Origin: JANYJJ01 sp031386065
Lineage (GTDB): Bacteria > Pseudomonadota > Gammaproteobacteria > Burkholderiales > Burkholderiaceae_C
NCBI GenBank assembly: GCA_031386065.1
Contig: JANNBZ010000275.1
Span: 1-19,101 of the forward strand
DNA length: 19,101 bases
Reading direction: 5' to 3'
Part shown: positions 13,868-19,101 of the stretch, piece after piece
Layout of the letters: each line of letters starts with the position of its first letter
Position numbering within the stretch: the first letter of the stretch is position 1
Notes under the pieces: generated by a model
Database searches by the model: none
Told to the model about the DNA's origin: nothing
The model's input: the letters and a program-made list of their open reading frames with translations, nothing else
Made by a program: the position numbers and the translations under genes

Positions 13868-14656
13868 TTACTTGCAGCGAATGTCTTCGTTGAACCACTT
13901 CTGCGAAATGGCCGCATAGCTGCCGTCGGCCAGCATCGCTGCCAGCGCCTTGTTCACTTCGCCGGCCAGCGAGGTGTTGCCCTTGCTGACCGCCGAGGCG
14001 ATGCGCTCGACAAACAAAAAGTCGCCCATCTTCATGCCGGCACTCGGACTGGCCGCCAGCGACGCCTTGGCCACGAAACGGTCGGTCACCCAGGCGTCGA
14101 CGCGGCCGGTGATCAGCGCGGCGCGTGCATCGGTGTCCTGCGGAAAGTTCTTCATTTCCTTCACGCCGGCGAGCTTCTTCACGTTGTCGAGGTAGGTGGT
14201 GCCGGTTTGCACCGCCACCGTCTTGCCGTTCAGGTCGGCCGCCGTCTTGATGGCGTCGGACTTGGCGATGATCACGCCGCCCGAGCAGTAATGCGGCTCG
14301 GTGAAGGTGACCGCCTTGGCGCGTTCATCGGTGATGCCGTGCGAGGCGATCACCATGTCCCAGCGGTCCTGCCGCAGGCCGGCCAGCAGGGCGTCGAAGC
14401 CGAGCGCTTTCCACTCGATTTTCAGACCCATCTTGGCCGCCATCGCCTCGGCCACCTCGACCTCGAAACCGGTCAGCTTGGCGCCCTGGAAATAGTTGAA
14501 CGGCGCGAACTGCCCTTCGGTGGCGACGATGATCTTGCCGTCCTTTTTTACGTCGTCGAGGCTGCGCGCCTGCGCGCCGGATGCCAGCAGCGACAACGCG
14601 GCGGCCACAGCCCCGGCAGAGACCAGGCCGCGCGCGGCCCACTTGATCAGGTTCAT
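13868..14656 (-). CDS. amino-acid-type ABC transporter, periplasmic binding protein
   Basis: A 262-residue family-3 extracellular solute-binding protein (cluster of His/Gln/Lys-Arg-Orn binders). The signal peptide covers residues 1-30 (LVSAGAVAAALSLLASGAQA). The mature start KDGKIIVATEGQFAPFNYF, the segment GFEVEVAEAMAAKMGLKIEWKALGFDALLAGLRQDRWDMVIASHGITDERAKAV and the middle NGKTVAVQTGTTYLDN are characteristic of this family; DAWVTDRF replaces the frequent DAxxxD motif. Ligand cannot be called; the aromatic FNYF and acid residues fit a polar amino acid or related zwitterion. The ATG has only a distant AAGGG as ribosome-binding site. It is the first gene of the operon with permease, ATPase and porin. 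The open frame extends upstream without support. Confidence 0.94.
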   Translation of the reverse strand: MNLIKWAARGLVSAGAVAAALSLLASGAQARSLDDVKKDGKIIVATEGQFAPFNYFQGAKLTGFEVEVAEAMAAKMGLKIEWKALGFDALLAGLRQDRWDMVIASHGITDERAKAVTFTEPHYCSGGVIIAKSDAIKTAADLNGKTVAVQTGTTYLDNVKKLAGVKEMKNFPQDTDARAALITGRVDAWVTDRFVAKASLAASPSAGMKMGDFLFVERIASAVSKGNTSLAGEVNKALAAMLADGSYAAISQKWFNEDIRCK

Positions 14657-14960
14657 GGAGGTTGGCCCTTTCACGGCGATGACGAATGGATGTGGGTTCA
14701 GCAGGACAGGCGCCCGGCGGGGCGCCGGCAGCGCGATTGAGCGTGTTGCGCGCGGCGATCTTAGGCGCGCTTTGGCAGATCGGGCAGGGGGTGATTGCCA
14801 GACTTGCGAACCGAATGTCCCGGTGAGGTGGTCCGCAGAAGTCAGCGAGTCTATCGACAAGCGCTTGCAGTTTTCTTGCAAGAGTGGACGCAAATCGCGA
14901 CGCGCGCGCACGTTCCGTGTACGGGCCTTCGATGTCCAGTAGAAACCCGTGGGCCGGCGC
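14657..14960 (-). other. 304-bp leader/intergenic region of the ABC operon with palindromes
   Basis: No gene is seen. GGCGCCC-GGCG-GGGCGCC (14709-14726) is a 7-bp all-GC stem in what would be the leader of the binding-protein mRNA, 53-70 nt before its ATG. A TAAGAT on the minus strand (14758-14763) could be a -10 element. Farther upstream are two perfect palindromes 7 bp apart, CAAGCGCTTG (14858-14867) and CTTGCAAG (14875-14882), separated by CAGTTTT; the first has the AAGCGCTT core often bound by LacI-family regulators. These are possible operators for the transport operon. All assignments here are tentative. Confidence 0.35.
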
Positions 14961-15560
14961 CTACTGCGGTGCCATGAAGTACTGCTTCAGGCCGGCCAGG
15001 ATCATCTCGACCGCGATCGCCGTCAGCACCAGGCCCATCAGCTTTTCAAGCGCCGACACCACCGAGTCGCCGAGCAGCCTGCGGATGCGCTCGCACAGCA
15101 GCAGCACCGCGCCCGACACCGCCATGGCGCAGGTCAGCGCGCCGGCCCAGGCCAGCACACGATCGGGTTGGCGCGAGGCCAGCAACAGCACCGTGGCCAT
15201 CGCCGAGGGGCCGGCCATCAGCGGCACCGCCAGCGGAAAGATGAACGGCTCCTTGCCCTCGGGCGTGCCGTAGACGCCGCCCTCGTGGCTGAAGATCATG
15301 CGGATCGCCACCATCAGCAGGATCACGCCGCCGGCCACTTCGAGCGAACGTTCGGACAAACGCATCACACGCAGAAACACATCGCCGAACAGCATGAAGG
15401 CGAACAGCACCCCGAAGGCGATCAGCGCCTCGCGCACCGCCACCCGGCGGCGGCGCTCGGGTGCCACCTCGCGCATGATCGGAATGAACACCGGCAGGCT
15501 GCCCAGCGGGTCGAGCACCAGCAGCAGCAAGATGAAGGCGGAAAGAAAGCTGTGATCCAT
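14961..15560 (-). CDS. MarC-family (NAAT/UPF0056) integral membrane protein
   Basis: A 199-residue inner-membrane protein with six predicted helices, the normal MarC size. Key family segments are LLLLVLDPLGSLPVFIPIM near the N-terminus, the loop motif around VAGGVILLMVAIRMIF, FIFPLAVPLMAGPSAMATVLLLAS (the PLAxPLxAGPG-like signature, here AGPS) and a C-terminal EKLMGLVLTAIAVEMILAGL. Some archaeal members transport neutral amino acids; bacterial MarC/YhgN roles are unclear and MarC itself is no longer regarded as an antibiotic-resistance determinant. The ATG has no visible ribosome-binding site. It follows the cupin gene by 57 bp on the same strand and ends 304 bp before the ABC operon. Confidence 0.92.
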   Translation of the reverse strand: MDHSFLSAFILLLLVLDPLGSLPVFIPIMREVAPERRRRVAVREALIAFGVLFAFMLFGDVFLRVMRLSERSLEVAGGVILLMVAIRMIFSHEGGVYGTPEGKEPFIFPLAVPLMAGPSAMATVLLLASRQPDRVLAWAGALTCAMAVSGAVLLLCERIRRLLGDSVVSALEKLMGLVLTAIAVEMILAGLKQYFMAPQ

Positions 15561-15617
15561 GGCGGTTCAGCGGCGATGCCGATGCTGTGCCGCGATGTCG
15601 CAGCCGCGAGCAGCGTG

Positions 15618-15917
15618 TCAGCGCGCAGCAGCCCCAGTGTCGTGCCGCCGGGCCACCCAAAAGACAGCTCCGTCGCCTCCGTAGCGCTCGGCGTGCGGTA
15701 CGTCGCGCGGCAACTCGAAGGTGTCGCCGCTGCGCAAATGACGGGTGTCGCTGCCGACCGTCAGCCACAACTCGCCCTCGACCATGAGCGCCTTCACGGC
15801 GAACGGATGGGCGTGTACGCCGACCACCGCATCGGGCGCCCAGCGCCGCTCCAGGACTTCGTCGAAGCCCTGGGCCTTGGCGGTGGACTCGAACTCGGGA
15901 AACGTGGCTGTGCTCAA
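15618..15917 (-). CDS. small single-domain cupin protein
   Basis: A 99-residue cupin, a small beta-barrel fold that often holds a metal ion. Metal ligands of cupin motif 1 are visible at VVGVHAHPFAVKALMVEGELWLTVG (His35, His37 and Glu48 or Glu49 region) and motif 2 at LRSGDTFELPRDVPHAERYG (His75). The start is read as TTG because it lies 5 nt after a strong GGAGG ribosome-binding site and the next in-frame ATG would remove the front of the fold. A -10-like GATAAT lies about 65 bp upstream on the same strand. Reaction unknown: such proteins may be binding or sensing proteins, or small dioxygenase/isomerase relatives. It is probably the first gene of a two-gene unit with the MarC-family gene. 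Confidence 0.85.
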   Translation of the reverse strand: MSTATFPEFESTAKAQGFDEVLERRWAPDAVVGVHAHPFAVKALMVEGELWLTVGSDTRHLRSGDTFELPRDVPHAERYGGDGAVFWVARRHDTGAAAR

Positions 15918-15980
15918 GATGACCTCCGGGTTTGATGCTCAGTGGCGAAACCGCTTGCTGTCGCCGTCTGACCTGCCGAC

Positions 15981-15986
15981 ATTATC
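15981..15986 (-). promoter_or_regulatory. -10-like GATAAT upstream of the cupin gene
   Basis: Read on the minus strand the hexamer is GATAAT, five of six bases of the consensus, about 64 bp before the TTG start of the cupin gene. No good -35 hexamer is seen 16-18 bp upstream. It is one of the few AT-rich stretches in this 216-bp space between divergent genes, which must also hold the promoter of the DGPF gene; I could not pin down that one. Confidence 0.35.
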
Positions 15987-16133
15987 CCGAACGGCGTAAC
16001 GTGCGTCGGCCACGGCGGCAGCGCGAAACCCATCCAACAAGAAATATCCGCGCCGGCGTGTCGATTTCAGCGCCGCGGCTGCGTCATGGGGATGCCACCG
16101 GAGCTCGGGGCATCCCAACCGAAAGGACGAACC

Positions 16134-16499
16134 ATGCAATACATGATCATGATCTACGGCGACGAGAAGAACTTCGCGCTGATGGCAAGCGACCCCGCCG
16201 CGCAGAAGCAGATGTACGCCGCGTTCAGCCAGTACAGCCACGACCTGCGCGACGCCGGCGTCCTGCGCGGTGGCGCCGAACTCAAGGCCACCCACAGCGC
16301 GACAACTGTGCGGGTGCGCGACGGCAAGACGCTCACCACCGACGGGCCTTTCGCCGAAACCAAGGAGCAGCTCGGCGGCTACTACATCGTCGACGTGCCC
16401 GACCTGGACCAAGCGGTGAAGTGGGCGGCGCGCTGCCCGGCGGCACACGGCGGCTCGATCGAGGTGCGACCGATCGGCGTTACGCCGGACACCGTTTGA
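16134..16499 (+). CDS. DGPF-domain (YciI-like) protein, partner of the ECF sigma factor
   Basis: A 121-residue protein of the YCII/DGPF family, a ferredoxin-like alpha/beta fold. The family-naming motif is at 69-81 (TDGPFAETKEQLGG), preceded by MQYMIMIYGDEKN and AGVLRGGAELKATHSATTVRVRDGK and followed by YYIVDVPDLDQAVKWAARCPAAHGGSIEVRPI. The ATG is supported by AAAGGA 6 nt upstream. In many bacteria genes of this family sit directly beside ECF42-type sigma factor genes and belong to their regulon, and the same arrangement is present here (sigma gene 55 bp downstream). The biochemical role of DGPF proteins is not known. Confidence 0.93.
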   Translation: MQYMIMIYGDEKNFALMASDPAAQKQMYAAFSQYSHDLRDAGVLRGGAELKATHSATTVRVRDGKTLTTDGPFAETKEQLGGYYIVDVPDLDQAVKWAARCPAAHGGSIEVRPIGVTPDTV

Positions 16500-16504
16500 T
16501 GCGC

Positions 16505-16526
16505 GGGCGGCACCCACCCGCCGCCC
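16505..16526 (+). promoter_or_regulatory. GC stem-loop between DGPF and sigma factor genes
   Basis: GGGCGGC (16505-16511) pairs with GCCGCCC (16520-16526) around an 8-nt loop, an all-GC 7-bp stem starting 5 nt after the DGPF stop codon. With no T-run it may dampen or stabilise rather than end the transcript, and could lower sigma factor output relative to the DGPF protein. Confidence 0.35.
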
Positions 16527-16554
16527 CATCGGTGACCGCCCACGCTGACTGTTC

Positions 16555-17796
16555 ATGCTGACGCCCGTCATTGAAAGCATCTGCCGCACCGAAGGCGCGC
16601 GCGTGCTGGCCGGCCTGATCCGCCGGTTCGGCGACTTCGATCTGGCAGAAGACGCGCTGCAGGACGCCTTCACCAAGGCGATCGAGGTGTGGCCCGCCCA
16701 GGGCCTGCCCTCGGCACCGGCCGCGTGGCTCACCACCGTGGCGCAGCGGCGCGCGATCGATCTGATCCGGCGCCGCGCCAGCGGCCCGTCCTACAGCGCC
16801 GAGCCGCCCGACCTGGCGGCCCCGGAAACGGCCGATCGCCCGCCGCATCCCGCCGACGTTTCCGGCGTCGAGGACGACCGCCTGCGCCTGGTGTTCACTT
16901 GCTGCCACCCGGCCATCTCGCGCGAGGCGCAGATGGCGCTTGCGCTGCGCACGCTGTGCGGGCTGTCCACGCGCGAGATCGCGCGCGCCTTCCTCGAACC
17001 CGAGGCCACCACCGCACAACGCCTGGTGCGCGTCAAGAAGAAGATTCTCGACGCGCGCATCCCCTATGACGTGCCGTCGCGCGAACTGCTGCCGCAACGT
17101 CTGCAAACCGTGCTGGGCGTGGTCTATCTGGTGTTCAACGAAGGCTATGCAGCCACCGACACGCCGGCGCTGTTGCGCCCCGACCTGTGCGTCGAGGCGA
17201 TTCGGCTCGCGCGGCTGCTGGTCGAACTGATGCCGCAGGAGCCCGAGGTGCTGGGTCTGTTTGCGCTGATGCTGCTACACGATGCGCGGCGTGCCGCCCG
17301 CATGCGCGACGACGGCATGCTGGTGCCGCTGGAGGAGCAGGACCGCTCACGTTGGAACCGCAAGGCGATCGACGAAGGCTTGGCGGTGCTCGACACCGCG
17401 CTCGCGTGGCGACAGCGCGGGCCGTACCAGTTGCAGGCGGCCATCGCAGCCTTGCACGCACGCGCAACGCGGGCCGCCGACACCGACTGGAAACAGATCG
17501 CCGCGCTGTACACCGGCCTGCTGCAAGAGCAGCCGAGCGCCGTGGTGGAACTCAACGCTGCGGTCGCGCTCGCCATGGCCGACGGGGCCGAGCACGGACT
17601 GGCCTGGATCGCGCGCCTTGAGGGCCGCGAGGAACTTTGCGACTACCACCTGCTGCACGCGGCCCGCGCCGACCTGCTGCGCCGGCTCGGGCGGCTCGCC
17701 GAGGCACAACAGGCCTACCGTGTCGCGCTGGGGCTGGTGCGCAATTTGGCCGAACGGCGCTACCTGGAGGCTCGCCTGGTTGAGTGCGGCGGCTGA
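16555..17796 (+). CDS. ECF sigma factor with long C-terminal extension (ECF42 type)
   Basis: A 413-residue RNA polymerase sigma factor. Region 2 is at about 10-75 (GARVLAGLIRRFGDFDLAEDALQDAFTKAIEVWP, AAWLTTVAQRRAIDLIRRR) and region 4 at about 105-165 (DDRLRLVFTCCHPAISREAQMALALRTLCGLSTREIARAFL). The remaining ~240 residues are a helical, TPR-like extension ending in YHLLHAARADLLRRLGR (364-380), typical of the ECF42 group; in that group the extension is needed for activity and no anti-sigma factor is encoded nearby, as here. The gene follows the DGPF gene, the usual ECF42 context. The ATG has no good ribosome-binding site but the family alignment begins there. The trigger is unknown. It converges on gyrB with 32 bp between stops. 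Confidence 0.95.
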   Translation: MLTPVIESICRTEGARVLAGLIRRFGDFDLAEDALQDAFTKAIEVWPAQGLPSAPAAWLTTVAQRRAIDLIRRRASGPSYSAEPPDLAAPETADRPPHPADVSGVEDDRLRLVFTCCHPAISREAQMALALRTLCGLSTREIARAFLEPEATTAQRLVRVKKKILDARIPYDVPSRELLPQRLQTVLGVVYLVFNEGYAATDTPALLRPDLCVEAIRLARLLVELMPQEPEVLGLFALMLLHDARRAARMRDDGMLVPLEEQDRSRWNRKAIDEGLAVLDTALAWRQRGPYQLQAAIAALHARATRAADTDWKQIAALYTGLLQEQPSAVVELNAAVALAMADGAEHGLAWIARLEGREELCDYHLLHAARADLLRRLGRLAEAQQAYRVALGLVRNLAERRYLEARLVECGG

Positions 17797-17828
17797 CGGA
17801 TGGCGCGCCTGGCCCGCATTACCTCGCT

Positions 17829-19101
17829 TCAAACGTCGATGTTCGCCGCCCTCAGCGCATTGCTCTCGATGAAATTGCGCCTTGGCTCCACCTCGTCACC
17901 CATCAGCATGGTGAACACGCGGTCGGCCTCGATGGCGTCGTCGATCTGCACTTTCAACAGGCGGCGCACGGTCGGGTCCATCGTGGTTTCCCACAGCTGG
18001 ATCGGGTTCATCTCGCCGAGTCCCTTGTAGCGCTGGCGGCCGACGGCCGCCTCGGCCTGCAGCAGCAGCCAGGCCATGGCCTGGCGGAAGTCACTGACGC
18101 GGGCGTCCTTCTGGCGCTCGCCTTCGCCGCGCTTGACCACCGCCTCGGCGCTGACCAGGCCGCGGAAGGTCAGGCCAGCCGTGCTGAGCACCTCGTAGTC
18201 GGCGCCGTGCACGAAGTCGGCGGTGATGACGCTGCTCTTCACGTTGCCGTGCTGGATGCGGCTGATGCGCAGGATGTGCTTGTCGCTGCGCACGTCGAAC
18301 TCGGCGTTGACCTCGGCGTCGTGCAGGGCTGCCTTCAAACCGATCGCTGACGCTTCAGCGGCTTCGAGCGTGTCGAGGTTCAGGGCCAGTCCGTTGGCCA
18401 TGGCGCGCAGGCCTTCCACGTCCATCCAGGTGCTCAGCCGCTCGACCACGCGGTTGGCCAGCACGTACTGGCGCGCCAGCGCTTCCAGCGCGTCGCCCTG
18501 CAGCAGCGCGGCACCGGGCACGCCGGTTTCCAGCTTGGCGTCTTTCAGCGCCACACGCAGCAGGTAAGCATCGAGCTCGGTGCCGTCTTTCAGGTACTGC
18601 TCTTCCTTGCCGAGCTTGACCTTGTAGAGCGGCGGCTGCGCGATGTAGATGTGGCCGTTCTCGACCAGCTCGGGCATCTGCCGATAGAAGAAGGTCAGCA
18701 GCAAGGTGCGGATGTGCGCGCCGTCGACGTCGGCGTCGGTCATGATGATGATGCGGTGGTAGCGCAGCTTGGCGACGTTGAAGTCGTCGCCGCCCGAGCC
18801 CTTGCCGATGCCGGTGCCCAGCGCGGTGATCAGCGTCAGTATTTCATTGCTGGTCAGCAGCTTCTCGAAGCGCGCTTTCTCGACGTTCAGGATCTTGCCT
18901 CGCAGCGGCAAGATCGCCTGGAACTTGCGGTCGCGGCCCTGCTTGGCCGAGCCCCCAGCGGAGTCGCCCTCGACGATGTAGATCTCGCACAGCGCCGGGT
19001 CTTTTTCCTGGCAGTCGGCCAGCTTGCCGGGCAGGCCCATGCCGTCGAGCACGCCTTTGCGGCGCGTCATTTCACGCGCCTTGCGGGCCGCCTCGCGCGC
19101 G
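17829..19101 (-). CDS. gyrB: DNA gyrase subunit B, C-terminal part (5' end outside window)
   Basis: The last ~423 residues of the ATP-binding subunit of type II topoisomerase gyrase, which with GyrA introduces negative supercoils. The reading frame continues past the right edge, so the ATPase domain is not seen. The TOPRIM domain is complete: IYIVEGDSAGGSAKQGRDRKFQAILPLRGKILNVEKAR and IIMTDADVDGAHIRTLLLTFFYR (catalytic Glu and DxD acidic residues). The long insert of proteobacterial GyrB follows (YLKDGTELDAYLLRVALKDAKLETG to about SSVITADFVHGADYEVL), and the C-terminal GyrA-contacting end has GRQRYKGLGEMNPIQLWETTMDP and FIESNALRAANIDV. The motifs and the QRYKGLGEMN end favour GyrB over ParE. 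No frame break is visible. Confidence 0.97.
   Translation of the reverse strand, partial: AREAARKAREMTRRKGVLDGMGLPGKLADCQEKDPALCEIYIVEGDSAGGSAKQGRDRKFQAILPLRGKILNVEKARFEKLLTSNEILTLITALGTGIGKGSGGDDFNVAKLRYHRIIIMTDADVDGAHIRTLLLTFFYRQMPELVENGHIYIAQPPLYKVKLGKEEQYLKDGTELDAYLLRVALKDAKLETGVPGAALLQGDALEALARQYVLANRVVERLSTWMDVEGLRAMANGLALNLDTLEAAEASAIGLKAALHDAEVNAEFDVRSDKHILRISRIQHGNVKSSVITADFVHGADYEVLSTAGLTFRGLVSAEAVVKRGEGERQKDARVSDFRQAMAWLLLQAEAAVGRQRYKGLGEMNPIQLWETTMDPTVRRLLKVQIDDAIEADRVFTMLMGDEVEPRRNFIESNALRAANIDV

Noticed and set aside
13043..14740. A 565-residue open frame on the plus strand
   Set aside because: It is antisense to the clear permease and binding-protein genes and is rich in Gln/His/Arg, as expected for a shadow in GC-rich DNA.
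17797..17828. Bidirectional terminator between the sigma factor gene and gyrB
   Set aside because: Only 32 bp are available and no stem of more than a few base pairs with a T-run is present; the GGCGCGCC there is just a short palindrome.

Overview
The window is GC-rich DNA (about two-thirds G+C by eye) with dense, almost fully coding gene packing. Protein families and style (polar amino-acid ABC operon with a DcaP-like porin, MarC-family protein, ECF sigma factor paired with a DGPF/YciI protein, E. coli-type GyrB with the long insert) point to a betaproteobacterium of the order Burkholderiales, most likely near the Rubrivivax/Leptothrix/Comamonadaceae group. This placement is inference from protein character only. 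No rRNA, tRNA, CRISPR array, transposase or phage gene is visible.

Layout. (1) 1-1799, plus strand: the 3' end of an RND efflux pump gene, a PAP2-family membrane phosphatase, and a small conserved-looking protein of unknown function. (2) 1866-3543: a stand-alone Lon substrate-binding-domain protein followed by an ornithine cyclodeaminase / pyrroline-carboxylate reductase family enzyme. (3) 3600-5640: three regulators of different families in a row (MarR, AraC, OmpR-type response regulator without a visible kinase). A TGCATATGCA palindrome lies in the MarR promoter and again over the AraC start, suggesting that the MarR protein controls itself and its neighbour. (4) 5809-9111: a TonB-dependent receptor and, 3 nt downstream, a small secreted protein with an FDFWVGDW motif. 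(5) 9131-9519: a four-copy, 98-bp tandem repeat array filling the space between converging genes. (6) 9520-14656, minus strand: read in its own direction, an amino-acid-type ABC importer (binding protein, permease, ATPase), a DcaP-like porin and a SAM-dependent methyltransferase. A near-perfect 99-bp hairpin element lies between permease and ATPase. (7) 14961-15917, minus strand: cupin and MarC-family membrane protein. (8) 16134-17796, plus strand: DGPF/YciI protein and an ECF42-type sigma factor. (9) 17829-end, minus strand: the C-terminal part of gyrB, converging on the sigma factor gene.

How the parts work together. The 9.5-14.7 kb operon looks like one uptake route through both membranes (outer-membrane porin, periplasmic binding protein, inner-membrane ABC pump). 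The 3.6-9.1 kb block could be a regulator-controlled TonB-dependent uptake locus, but the link between regulators and receptor rests on adjacency only. The most distinctive non-coding signals are the 98-bp array, the long hairpin, the MarR-type palindromes, and a set of three genes whose -10-like hexamer ends exactly 6 nt before the start codon, which predicts leaderless mRNAs.
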